Shown here piece after piece: positions 25,495-33,865 of a DNA stretch of 64,000 bases. Source of the stretch: Bogoriella caseilytica (lineage in GTDB: Bacteria; Actinomycetota; Actinomycetes; Actinomycetales; Actinomycetaceae); assembly GCF_003752405.1 (NCBI RefSeq), contig NZ_RKHK01000001.1:310001-374000 (forward strand), written 5' to 3'. The number at the start of each line of letters is the position of its first letter. Position 1 is the first letter of the stretch. The translations under genes and the position numbers were made by a program. The notes under the pieces were generated by a model. The model did no database searches. It was not told where the DNA came from and was given only the letters and a program-made list of their open reading frames with translations.

Positions 25495-26376
25495 TCATGT
25501 CATCCTCCCCTCTTGGGCCCCCTTGTGGGGGCTGACGAACTCGGCCGCCCAGGACAGGGAGACCGCCATCTTGGCCTGCTGAATGGCCGCGGCCGGGTCC
25601 ACGCCCTTAGGGCAGACCGTGGAGCATGCGCCCACGAAGGTGCAGGGCCAGATCCCGTTCTCGGCGTCCAGGACCGGCATGCGTCCTTCCTCGCCGCAGT
25701 CCCGGCTGTCCTTGTCGTAGCGAATGGCCGTGGCAATGGCTGCCGGGCCGAGGAAGTCGGCGGCGATGTTCACCTGGGGGCAGGCCGCATAGCACAGCAT
25801 GCAGTTCATGCAGGCCGCGAAGTCGTGGTAAGCGAGCATCTGCTCGGGCGTCTGGCGATATCCCTCCTGCCCGGGGGAACCATCCGGAGCATCCTCACCG
25901 GGCACGATCCACGGTTTGACCGCAGTCAGCCGCTCGAGGAAGGGCTCCAGGTCCACGACAAGATCGCGCTCCACGGAGAAGTTCTCCAAGGGCTCGACCC
26001 GCAGACCCTCGGAGGCGAAGTCCCGCACGAAGGTCTCACAGGCGAGCCGGGGCAGGCCGTTGATCATCATTCCGCAGCTACCGCAGATCCCCATCCGGCA
26101 GGACCAGCGGAAGGCCAGGGAACTGTCGGCGGTGTCCTTGACCCAGTTCAGGGCATCGACCACCGAGGTCTCGGTGCTGTAGGGCACCTGGTAGGTGGCA
26201 AGTTGGGGAGCGCCGTCACGGTCCGGTCGGTAGCGCAGGACCTCGAGCGTCACCGTGCCCAGCACGGCGGTGGAACCGGCAGCGGCCGCGTCAGCCGTGG
26301 CGCCGCCGGACCCGCAGGAACCTGCGCAGCTGCAGCCCTCACAGCCTCCACCAGCGGCGACCGTCTGCTCGCTCAT
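25495..26376 (-). CDS. frdB: Fumarate reductase iron-sulfur subunit
   Basis: Electron-transfer subunit of 293 residues linking quinol to the FrdA flavin. [2Fe-2S] ligands are Cys93, 98, 101 and 113; [4Fe-4S] ligands fall in CMNCMLCYAACP (189, 192, 195, plus 255 by family pattern); [3Fe-4S] ligands include Cys199, 245 and 251. Compared with other FrdB proteins it has about 35 extra N-terminal residues with a cysteine cluster, Cys12, 15, 17 and 21, in a glycine-rich setting. Overlaps frdA by ATGA. The FrdC/FrdD neighbours identify the complex as fumarate reductase rather than succinate dehydrogenase. Confidence 0.9.
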   Translation of the reverse strand: MSEQTVAAGGGCEGCSCAGSCGSGGATADAAAAGSTAVLGTVTLEVLRYRPDRDGAPQLATYQVPYSTETSVVDALNWVKDTADSSLAFRWSCRMGICGSCGMMINGLPRLACETFVRDFASEGLRVEPLENFSVERDLVVDLEPFLERLTAVKPWIVPGEDAPDGSPGQEGYRQTPEQMLAYHDFAACMNCMLCYAACPQVNIAADFLGPAAIATAIRYDKDSRDCGEEGRMPVLDAENGIWPCTFVGACSTVCPKGVDPAAAIQQAKMAVSLSWAAEFVSPHKGAQEGRMT

Positions 26377-28172
26377 GACTGTTCCTTCCCGGCTCCTGCG
26401 ACGGCAGAGGCCTTGGTGTTCTGGCCGGCATCACCGTAGGCGCGGGTGGCCGGTGGCGAACTGGTGATGACCACCTCCTGGTAGCCGATACTCGGCGCAG
26501 CCCCGGGCCGGTAACTGGCCACGGTGTGAGCCAGGAATCGCTCGTCATCACGCTCGGTGAACCCATCCAGGCGCTGGTGGGAACCCCGTGACTCCGTGCG
26601 TTGCGCGGCCGAGTGCACCATGACCTCGGCGACATCGATGAGAGCGCCGAGCTCGATGGCCTGAGCCCAGTCGGTGTTATAGACGGGGCAGGTGTCATCC
26701 ACCCGGACCGCCCGATGGCGCTCCTTGAGATCAGCGACCTTGGCCACTGCCCGCTCGATCCCCTCGCCGGTGCGAAAAATCCCGACCTCGTCGTCCATCG
26801 TGCGCCCGAGCTCGGCCCGGATCTCGGCCTGGCTCTCGGTGCCCCGGCCCATCATGGAGACGTACCCCTCGGCGATCTCCGCAGCGCGGGCCCGCACCGA
26901 GGCCGCGGGGCCGCGGGGCTCCTCCCAGGCCAGGTTCGCCGCCTGTTCGCCCGCGACCTTCCCGAAGACCACGAGTTCCGCCAGGGAGTTGGAACCGAGC
27001 CGGTTGGCCCCGTGCAATCCCGAGGAGGCGCACTCACCGACGGCGAAGAGGCCGTGGAGCACGGTCGCGGTCGTCACATCGGTCTCGATACCGCCCATGG
27101 TGTAGTGCACGCTCGGTGCCACCGGAATCGGCTCTTTGGCCGGGTCGACGCCCACGTACTGCTCAGCCAGGCCGTAGATCATCGGCAGCCGCTCACGCAG
27201 GTAGTCCCGTCCGAGGTGACGCAGGTCCAGGTGGACCGCCTCCCCGCGTGGAGTGGTGATGGTGCGCCCTGCCTGCTGCTCGTGCCAGAAGGCCTGAGAG
27301 AGGCGGTCGCGAGGGCCAAGCTCCATGTACTTGGTCTTGGGCTGGCCCACCGGGGTCTCCGGACCAAGACCATAATCCTGGAGATAGCGGTACCCGTCCT
27401 TGTTCAGCAACACCCCGCCCTCGCCGCGGCACCCCTCGGTGATGAGGATGCCCGAACCGGGCAGGCCGGTGGGGTGGTACTGCACGAACTCCATGTCACG
27501 CAGGCGGACCCCGGCCCGGTAGGCCATGGCCATCCCGTCACCGGTGACGATCGCACCATTGGTGTTCTGGGCGTAGGCCCTCCCCGCGCCTCCGGTGGCG
27601 AGCACGACCGCGCCGGACTCGATCAGCACCGGGTAGCCCTCACGCTGGTCGTAGCCGACCACGCCGGCCACCCGGCCGTCCTCCACCACCAGGTCCAGTG
27701 CGAAGACCTCGTCATGCCGCTGGATCTGCGGGTACTGCAAGGAGGTCTGGAACAGGGTGTGCAGGATGTGGAACCCGGTCTTGTCCGCCGCGAACCAGGT
27801 CCGCGGCTGGCTCATGCCCCCGAAGCGCCGCACGTTCACCGAGCCGTCGTCCTGGCGGCTCCACGGGCAGCCCCACCGTTCCAGCTGGTACATCTCCTCG
27901 GTGGCGTGCTCCACGAAGTACTGGACCACGTCCTGGTCGCACAGCCAGTCCCCACCGGAGACGGTGTCGTGGAAGTGCGCCTGGAGGGAATCCTCGGCGC
28001 CGACCACTCCCGCAGAGCCGCCCTCCGCGGCCACGGTGTGGGATCGCATCGGGTAGACCTTCGAGATCAGGGCGATGCTCAGGGACGGCCGGGTGCGGGC
28101 CACTTCGATCGCGGTCCGCAGCCCCGCTCCCCCTCCCCCGATGATGACGACGTCGGCCCGTTCGGTACGCAT
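26373..28172 (-). CDS. frdA: Fumarate reductase flavoprotein subunit
   Basis: Catalytic subunit of 599 residues reducing fumarate to succinate in the cytoplasm. It shows the Rossmann motif VVIIGGGGAGLRTA, the covalent FAD site at His45 (RSHTVAAEGG), QYHPTGLPGSG and SVHYTMGGI with substrate-binding histidines, and SSGLHGANRLGSNSLAELVVFG. RSHTVAAEGGSAG and ISKVYPMRSH are characteristic of E. coli FrdA. The ATG shares one base with the fumC stop (TGATG), so translation is coupled. Part of a DASS transporter-fumC-frdABCD operon. Confidence 0.93.
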   Translation of the reverse strand: MRTERADVVIIGGGGAGLRTAIEVARTRPSLSIALISKVYPMRSHTVAAEGGSAGVVGAEDSLQAHFHDTVSGGDWLCDQDVVQYFVEHATEEMYQLERWGCPWSRQDDGSVNVRRFGGMSQPRTWFAADKTGFHILHTLFQTSLQYPQIQRHDEVFALDLVVEDGRVAGVVGYDQREGYPVLIESGAVVLATGGAGRAYAQNTNGAIVTGDGMAMAYRAGVRLRDMEFVQYHPTGLPGSGILITEGCRGEGGVLLNKDGYRYLQDYGLGPETPVGQPKTKYMELGPRDRLSQAFWHEQQAGRTITTPRGEAVHLDLRHLGRDYLRERLPMIYGLAEQYVGVDPAKEPIPVAPSVHYTMGGIETDVTTATVLHGLFAVGECASSGLHGANRLGSNSLAELVVFGKVAGEQAANLAWEEPRGPAASVRARAAEIAEGYVSMMGRGTESQAEIRAELGRTMDDEVGIFRTGEGIERAVAKVADLKERHRAVRVDDTCPVYNTDWAQAIELGALIDVAEVMVHSAAQRTESRGSHQRLDGFTERDDERFLAHTVASYRPGAAPSIGYQEVVITSSPPATRAYGDAGQNTKASAVAGAGKEQS

Positions 28173-29611
28173 CAGGCCCTGCCCCTCTCGCCCGAAGGCG
28201 CCACCGTCATGGACAGCACGTCAAGTGCGGTGTCGAGCTGTTCCTCGGTGACCTCGCCGCGCTCGACATACCCCAGGGCCACCACGGCCTCGCGGATCGT
28301 CACCCCCGCGGAGACGGCGTGCTTGGCCACCTTCGCGGCTGCCTCATAGCCGATGACCCGGTTCAGCGGTGTCACGATCGAGGGCGAGGACTCCGCGTAG
28401 GCGCGGCACTGCTCCACATGGGCGGTGATCCCGCTGACGCACTTGTCGGCCAGCCGCCGGGCACCGTTGGTGAGCAGGGTGATGGACTCCAGGAGGTTCC
28501 GTGCGATCACCGGGAGCTGGACGTTCAGCTCGAAGCTGCCGGAGGCGCCCGCGTGCACGATGACGGCATCGTTGCCGAGGACCTGGGAGACCACCTGCAG
28601 CACAGCCTCGGGAATGACCGGATTGACCTTGCCGGGCATGATCGAGGAACCCGGCTGCAGGTCCGGCAGCGCGATCTCACCGAGGCCGGTGAGCGGCCCG
28701 GATCCCATCCACCGCAGGTCGTTGCAGATCTTGGCGAAGCTCACTGCCACCGTGCGCAGCGCCCCGGAGGTCTCCACCAGGCCGTCCATGGCGCTCTGCG
28801 CCTCGAAGTGGTCACCGGCCTCGGTCAGTGGCAGCCCGGTCTGCTCCGCCACCAGGGCGATCACTCGTTGCGGGAAGCCGGCCGGGGTGTTGATCCCCGT
28901 TCCCACGGCCGTGCCACCCAGCGGCAGCTCGGCCAGGCGGGGCACGGCGCTCTCGACGCGGGCGATGCCGTAGCGCACCTGGGTGGCATAGCCACCGAAC
29001 TCCTGCCCCAGGGTCACCGGCGTGGCATCCATGAGGTGGGTGCGCCCGGCTTTGACGACATCGGCGAACTCCTCGGCCTTGGCCTCCAGCGCCACTGCCA
29101 GGTGGTTCAGGGCCGGCAGGAGCTCGTCGAGCACCGCTGCGGTGGCGGCCACGTGGATGGAGGACGGGAAGACGTCGTTGCTCGACTGGGAGGCGTTCAC
29201 GTGGTCATTCGGGTGCACGGGATGGCCCAGCAATTCCGAGGCCAGCGTGGCGATCACCTCGTTCGCGTTCATGTTCGACGAGGTCCCCGAGCCCGTCTGG
29301 AAGACGTCGATGGGGAACTCCTCGTCCCACCGGCCCTGGGCGACCTCAGCGGCCGCCTCAGCGATCACTCCGGCGATATCGGGGTCCAGCACCCGCAGTT
29401 CGGCATTGGCGCGCGCGGCGGCCCGCTTGATCTGGCCGAGCGCGGCAATGTGCTGGGGGGCGAGGCGGGCGCTGGAGATACCGAAGTTCTCGACGGCCCG
29501 CTGGGTCTGCGCACGGTACTTGGCCTGCTCGGGGACGAAGACCTCGCCCATGGTGTCGTGTTCGATGCGGTAGCCGGCGGGGGCGGTGGTGGTGGCTGTC
29601 TCGGTGGTCAT
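28172..29611 (-). CDS. fumC: Class II fumarate hydratase
   Basis: FumC interconverts malate and fumarate; here it would feed fumarate to FrdABCD. The 479-residue protein begins [29 protein letters not shown] and has the superfamily signature [16 protein letters not shown] as well as [14 protein letters not shown] and [18 protein letters not shown]. Aspartase shares the signature, but the overall pattern, for example [18 protein letters not shown], follows mycobacterial fumarase. The gene lies 48 bases after the transporter gene. Fumarase is more likely than aspartase, at about nine to one in my judgement. Confidence 0.88.
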   Translation of the reverse strand: MTTETATTTAPAGYRIEHDTMGEVFVPEQAKYRAQTQRAVENFGISSARLAPQHIAALGQIKRAAARANAELRVLDPDIAGVIAEAAAEVAQGRWDEEFPIDVFQTGSGTSSNMNANEVIATLASELLGHPVHPNDHVNASQSSNDVFPSSIHVAATAAVLDELLPALNHLAVALEAKAEEFADVVKAGRTHLMDATPVTLGQEFGGYATQVRYGIARVESAVPRLAELPLGGTAVGTGINTPAGFPQRVIALVAEQTGLPLTEAGDHFEAQSAMDGLVETSGALRTVAVSFAKICNDLRWMGSGPLTGLGEIALPDLQPGSSIMPGKVNPVIPEAVLQVVSQVLGNDAVIVHAGASGSFELNVQLPVIARNLLESITLLTNGARRLADKCVSGITAHVEQCRAYAESSPSIVTPLNRVIGYEAAAKVAKHAVSAGVTIREAVVALGYVERGEVTEEQLDTALDVLSMTVAPSGERGRA

Positions 29612-29659
29612 GTCAGTGGTCCTTGTCTGTCGTATGGGGAAGGGGCCGGTGGGGGTTGC

Positions 29660-31168
29660 TCACCACATGCCAAGCAGCTTCATCCAGGCCCCGCCCGCGC
29701 CCATCCAGATGGCGATGTTCACGACGCCGATCATGAGGCCGTACCGCCACCACTCGCCGAGCGAGACATAGCCGGTGCCGAAGAGGACCGGCGCAGGCCC
29801 GGAGGAGTAGTGGGTCAGCGAGGCGAAGAGGGAGGAGATGAACCCGAGCACCAGCGCGGCGAAGAGCGGCGGCGCCCCCGCGGCGATCGCGGTGCCGAGG
29901 AAGGCGGCATACATCGCCGAGACGTGCGCAGTGTTCGAGGCGAACAGGTAGTGGCTGAAGAAGTAGACGAGGGTGAGGATCACGAAGGCCGTGGTCCATC
30001 CCATGCCGCCGACCACCGAGGCCATCTGGTCACTGAGCCACGGGATGAGGCCGAGCTCGTTGAGGTAGGTGGCCATCATGACCAGGGCGGCGAACCACAC
30101 CAGGGTGTCCCAGGCGGCCTTCTCGCTCTTGACGTCCTCCCAGGTGAGTGCGCCGACAACGAGGAGCACGCCGAGGCCCACCAGGGCGGAGGTGGTGGCC
30201 GAGAGCCCCAGGGCGGCATCGCCGACGGTCCACAGCAGGAGCAGGAGGACGAGCGTGCCCACCACGGCCCATTCCGGGGCCGTGAGCTTGCCGAGGCCAC
30301 GGAGCTGGGTGCGGGCCTGCGCGGCGGCCTCCGGGGTCTTCTTGATCTCGGGCGGGAAGACCTTGTAGATCAGTGCGGGCACGACCAGCAGGGAGATCAG
30401 TCCCGGGACGATCGCGGCCAGCGCCCACGTGCCCCAGGTGATGGTCACGCCCTGGTCGCCGGCGAGCTGAGCGGCCAGCGGGTTGGCCGCCATGGCGGTG
30501 AGGAACATCGCCGAGGTGACCACGTTGACCTGGAAGGCCGTGAGGACGAAGAAGGCGCCTGCGCGCTTGGCGGTCGGGGAGTTCGGTTCGCTGCCGTAGG
30601 TGGAGGAGATCGAGCGCAGGATCGGCATGATCACCCCGCCGGCGCGGGCCGTGTTCGAGGGCGTCGCCGGTGCCAGGATCAGGTCCGTGATGGCCATGGC
30701 GTAGCTGACGCCGAGGACCCTGGAGCCGATCCGGGAGACGAAGAACAGCGCGATTCTGGTGCCCAGCCCGGACTTGATGACCGCCCGGGAGATGAGAAAG
30801 GCCGTGACGATCAACCAGATGGTGGCGTTGGAGAAACCGGACAGCGCCTCGGCCGGTTCGAGTGTCCCGGTCAGGATCACGGCGGTGATCGCGATGAGGC
30901 AGACCGCGCCCATCGGCAGCGGCCGCGCGATGACGCCGACGATGGTGGCGACGAAGATCGCGAACAGGTGCCACGCGACCTGTTCCACGCCGGGCGGAGG
31001 CGGGACGAACCAGAGGATCAGCGCCACCCCGATGGGGATCAGCAGACGCAGGAGGGCCGCAGGCGCCAGTGTCGTGACCCGCTGCGGGCCTCGTGGCAGA
31101 GGTGGGGAGGTGCCATCCTTCGCCGGTTCCGCACGTGGATGGTCTGGGACGGTGGGAACAATGCTCAT
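29660..31168 (-). CDS. DASS-family dicarboxylate transporter (CitT/TtdT-like)
   Basis: Membrane carrier of 502 residues with about twelve helices. Two repeats carry SNT-type substrate/cation motifs: ILAPATPSNTARAGGVIMPI and YLFASNTAHVSAMYAAFLG; GFSNATIWLIVTAFLISRAVIKSGLGTRIALFFVS is typical of the CitT/2-oxoglutarate-malate translocator branch. Members exchange succinate for fumarate, tartrate or citrate, which fits a fumarate-respiration operon. The ATG at 31168 is chosen from GAAGG 7 bases upstream; the ATG three bases earlier is also possible. Divergent from a DcuS-like kinase gene. Confidence 0.85.
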   Translation of the reverse strand: MSIVPTVPDHPRAEPAKDGTSPPLPRGPQRVTTLAPAALLRLLIPIGVALILWFVPPPPGVEQVAWHLFAIFVATIVGVIARPLPMGAVCLIAITAVILTGTLEPAEALSGFSNATIWLIVTAFLISRAVIKSGLGTRIALFFVSRIGSRVLGVSYAMAITDLILAPATPSNTARAGGVIMPILRSISSTYGSEPNSPTAKRAGAFFVLTAFQVNVVTSAMFLTAMAANPLAAQLAGDQGVTITWGTWALAAIVPGLISLLVVPALIYKVFPPEIKKTPEAAAQARTQLRGLGKLTAPEWAVVGTLVLLLLLWTVGDAALGLSATTSALVGLGVLLVVGALTWEDVKSEKAAWDTLVWFAALVMMATYLNELGLIPWLSDQMASVVGGMGWTTAFVILTLVYFFSHYLFASNTAHVSAMYAAFLGTAIAAGAPPLFAALVLGFISSLFASLTHYSSGPAPVLFGTGYVSLGEWWRYGLMIGVVNIAIWMGAGGAWMKLLGMW

Positions 31169-31230
31169 CATGTCGCCTTCGTCGTGCCGCGCACCCGGTG
31201 ACAGACCCTCGCGAGCGTGTCCTGGGCGTG

Positions 31231-31244
31231 GGGTCGAATGACCC
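31231..31244. promoter_or_regulatory. DosR-box-like inverted repeat upstream of the transporter-fumC-frd operon
   Basis: GGGTCGAATGACCC has 5-base inverted arms around GAAT, the GGGNC-N4-GNCCC layout of a DosR box; it matches GGGACTWWAGTCCC at 10 of 14 positions. It lies 62 bases before the transporter ATG. Confidence 0.4.
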
Positions 31245-31269
31245 GACACCACGACGATATGCCCCGAAA

Positions 31270-31289
31270 AACGGCGTCATGACGCCGTT
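31270..31289. promoter_or_regulatory. Perfect 20-bp palindrome in the dicarboxylate operon/TCS divergent region
   Basis: AACGGCGTCATGACGCCGTT is fully self-complementary over 20 bases. It sits between the divergent DASS transporter and DcuS-like kinase genes, about 100 bases from each start, an obvious place for the cognate DcuR-like regulator to act on both directions. No loop is present, so it reads as an operator rather than a terminator. Confidence 0.65.
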
Positions 31290-31366
31290 CTCGGCCGATC
31301 AGGATTGTGTTCTTTATGGTCGGACCACACGCACGGAATCCCGCGGTTCGCACGAGACCTTTTGGT

Positions 31367-31372
31367 CATAAT
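31367..31372 (+). promoter_or_regulatory. -10 element of the dcuS-like gene (leaderless)
   Basis: CATAAT followed after 6 bases by the GTG at 31379 fits a -10 hexamer whose transcript begins at the start codon. No convincing -35 is seen. Confidence 0.5.
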
Positions 31373-31378
31373 GGCCAG

Positions 31379-33160
31379 GTGATCCCCGCTCCCCCGACGC
31401 CCCTGCGCCAGGCACCTCCGGACGAGGGGAACGCCGCCCTCAGCCCCGAGCCACGCCGGCGGCGCCTGGATCGTCTCACTCTGGGTCGGGAGGTCGGCGC
31501 GGTCCTGCTGGCGGCCCTGGCGCTCCTGGTCGCCATCGGCGCGATCCTGGGCTACGGCGCGGCCCGTCAGGCCGCCTACGGGGAGATGCGAGCCACCGTG
31601 ACCACCGCGACCACCCTGCTCGCCCAGGACGAGGCGGTTCTCGCCGGCGTCCGCGCCGACGACCCCGCCGCGGCGCTGGCCGCGCGTGCTGACGCCGCGC
31701 GGGTGGCCGCTGGTCTGGACTGGGTGGTGGTCATGGATCTCGACGGCACCCGGTGGACGCACCCTGACCCGGAGCGCATCGGCGGGCAGTACCTGGGCCA
31801 CATCGAGGAGGCCCGCGACGGCGGGATCGTCGTCGAAGAGTACGAGGGCACCTTGGGTCCCTCTCTGCGGGCCGTGCGGCCCGTGCTGGACGAGGACGGC
31901 CAGGTGGTGGCCCTGGTCGCAGCCGGGATCCGCATCAGCGCTATCCACGCCAGTGTCACGCCACGCTTGCTCGCGCTGGTGGCGGTCTCGGCCACCGCCC
32001 TGCTCCTGGGGATGGGCGCCGCCTGGTGGGTACGAGGACGCCTGGACCGCGAGGCCGGTGGCCTGGGACGCCACGCGATCCTGCGGACCCTGGCCCAGCA
32101 CGAGGCGCTCCTGCGTTCGGTCCGGGCCGGCTACGTCCTGGTTGATCCCGACGGCCGGGTGGAGTTGTGCAATGACGAGGCCCGGGATCTGCTCGGGCTC
32201 GAGGGTGAGGTGAGCGGCGTGCCTATCAAGGAGCTCGGCCTGGAGCCTGGCCTGGCCGACCTCATGGCCTCGGGCCGGGAGTCCGAGGCGGAGATCCACG
32301 TGGCCCACGACCGGGACATCGTGGTGGCTCAGGTGCCCGAGGTGCATGGCCGGCAGCGACTGGGGTGGGTGACCACGCTCGCCGACCATACGGAGATGAT
32401 CCGGATGACCGGCGTCGTCTCCTCCCAGCAGACACTGATCGACGCCCTGCGCGCACGTGCGCACGAGGCGGACAACCGCCTGCACACCATCGTCGTCCTC
32501 GTCGAACTCGGCGAGTACGAACGTGCCGTGGAGTTCGCCACCAACACGCTCCGCGACGCGCACGCCTCGGCCGAGCGGCTGCAGGAGGCCGTTCACGAGC
32601 CCGCTCTGGTCGCCCTGCTGGCCGGCAAGGCGTCCCAGGCCCAGGAACGGGGAGTGGAGTTGCGCCTGGACCGTCTCGTGGTCCCGGCCACCGGAATGCC
32701 CGCTGAGGACCTGGTGGTCATCGTGGGGAACCTCGTGGACAACGCCATCGATGCCGCTGCGGAAGGAGAGGAACCCCGATGGGTGGAGCTCCGGGGCCGC
32801 CGGGCCGGGCCCGGCGAGGGTCCGTGGCCGGAGGGAGTGTGGCCCGGTGGGGCGAGGCCAGCCCTCGGCGCTCCGTCCGAGCAGTTCCTCCTCGAGGTGG
32901 CGGACTCCGGGCCAGGCCTGCCGGAGGAACTCGTGGAGCAGGCCTTCACCCGCGGCTGGTCCAGCAAGCCACCGCGGCCGGACAGCGAGGGGTGGCGGGG
33001 CCTGGGTCTGACACTGGTGCGCACCGCGGTGGCGCGACTGGGCGGCTCGATCGACGTCCGTCGGGAACACGGCGCCACGTTCACCGTGGCATTGCCGCTC
33101 GGCTCCGCAGTGGAGGCCACCTGCTCCCCCGCGGACGCGCCGAAGGAGGTCTCAGGATGA
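31379..33160 (+). CDS. Sensor histidine kinase, DcuS/CitA family
   Basis: Membrane kinase of about 593 residues. After a short cytoplasmic start comes helix 1 (GAVLLAALALLVAIGAILGYG), an extracytoplasmic PDC/Cache sensor with VVVMDLDGTRWTHPDPERIGG and RAVRPVLDEDGQVVALVAAG, helix 2 (LLALVAVSATALLLGMGAAW), a PAS domain and a kinase core with the family H-box ADNRLHTIVVLVELGEYE. CitA/DcuS kinases sense C4-dicarboxylates or citrate. The GTG at 31379 fits a leaderless mRNA; in-frame starts at 31307 and 31316 cannot be excluded. Coupled to its regulator by ATGA. Confidence 0.87.
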   Translation: MIPAPPTPLRQAPPDEGNAALSPEPRRRRLDRLTLGREVGAVLLAALALLVAIGAILGYGAARQAAYGEMRATVTTATTLLAQDEAVLAGVRADDPAAALAARADAARVAAGLDWVVVMDLDGTRWTHPDPERIGGQYLGHIEEARDGGIVVEEYEGTLGPSLRAVRPVLDEDGQVVALVAAGIRISAIHASVTPRLLALVAVSATALLLGMGAAWWVRGRLDREAGGLGRHAILRTLAQHEALLRSVRAGYVLVDPDGRVELCNDEARDLLGLEGEVSGVPIKELGLEPGLADLMASGRESEAEIHVAHDRDIVVAQVPEVHGRQRLGWVTTLADHTEMIRMTGVVSSQQTLIDALRARAHEADNRLHTIVVLVELGEYERAVEFATNTLRDAHASAERLQEAVHEPALVALLAGKASQAQERGVELRLDRLVVPATGMPAEDLVVIVGNLVDNAIDAAAEGEEPRWVELRGRRAGPGEGPWPEGVWPGGARPALGAPSEQFLLEVADSGPGLPEELVEQAFTRGWSSKPPRPDSEGWRGLGLTLVRTAVARLGGSIDVRREHGATFTVALPLGSAVEATCSPADAPKEVSG

Positions 33161-33837
33161 TCCGCGTCCTCGTGGTGGATGACCAGCAGATCGTCGCCGA
33201 TGGACACCGCGCCCTAGTGGACCGGGTGCCCGGTTTCGTGACGGTGGCCGTGGCGCACAGCGGGCAGGCGGCGCTCGACCGGGTGGCCCAAGGCGGGGTG
33301 GATCTCATCCTGTTGGACTTCGCCATGCCGGGTCTGCACGGGCTCGAGGTGTGCCGTCGGCTCCAGGAGCTGGACCTGGCCGTGGATGTCATGGCGATCA
33401 CCGCCGACCGGAGCCTGGAGAGCCTTCGGCAGTCCGTGCGGCTCGGGATCGTCAGCTACCTCATCAAGCCCTTCAGCTTCGCCTCGTTGCGCGAGAAGCT
33501 CGAGCACTACGCCGCCTTCCGGGCCGCCACCTCCGGTGACCGGTCCGTGACCGACCAGCAGGAGATCGACGCCGCCTTCGCTCGCCTTCGGGAGCACTCC
33601 CCGGCCGATATGCCCAAGGGGATCTCTCGCGAGACCCTGGACGACGTCAGAGCCGCCGTGGCAGGCGCGCCCGAGGGGATCACCGCCGTCCAGGCCGCGG
33701 CTGCGGCCGGTATCTCGCGCGTGACGGCACGCCGGTACCTGGAATACCTCATCGCGACCGGCGGGTGCCTGCGCGAACCTGTGCGTGGCGCGCATGCTGG
33801 CCGGCCGGAGATCCGCTACCGCGTGCGTCCCGCCTGA
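33157..33837 (+). CDS. Response regulator, DcuR/CitB family
   Basis: Regulator of 226 residues with receiver (Asp54 in LILLDFAMPGLHG), the linker typical of CitB/DcuR (GIVSYLIKPFSFASLREKLEHY) and a C-terminal helix-turn-helix ITAVQAAAAAGISRVTARRYLEYL. GAAGGAGGT lies just before the ATG, which overlaps the kinase stop by ATGA. It probably activates the divergent transporter-fumC-frdABCD operon in response to external C4-dicarboxylates, using a site such as the palindrome at 31270. Confidence 0.9.
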   Translation: MIRVLVVDDQQIVADGHRALVDRVPGFVTVAVAHSGQAALDRVAQGGVDLILLDFAMPGLHGLEVCRRLQELDLAVDVMAITADRSLESLRQSVRLGIVSYLIKPFSFASLREKLEHYAAFRAATSGDRSVTDQQEIDAAFARLREHSPADMPKGISRETLDDVRAAVAGAPEGITAVQAAAAAGISRVTARRYLEYLIATGGCLREPVRGAHAGRPEIRYRVRPA

Positions 33838-33865
33838 GGTTCCGGCCCGGAGCACCCGGCTCACC

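Noticed and set aside
24591-28172. Annotation as succinate dehydrogenase SdhABCD
   Set aside because: The C and D subunits match FrdC and FrdD of E. coli in length, order and residues, with no haem-ligand pattern of SdhC/SdhD.
28172-29611. Aspartate ammonia-lyase (aspartase)
   Set aside because: The [11 protein letters not shown] signature is shared, but the N-terminus and the [22 protein letters not shown] context follow actinobacterial fumarase, and the operon calls for fumarase.
28319-31201. 960-codon open frame on the plus strand
   Set aside because: It lies antisense to fumC and the DASS gene, has Gly/His/Arg/Asp-rich composition typical of a GC-rich shadow, and matches no family.
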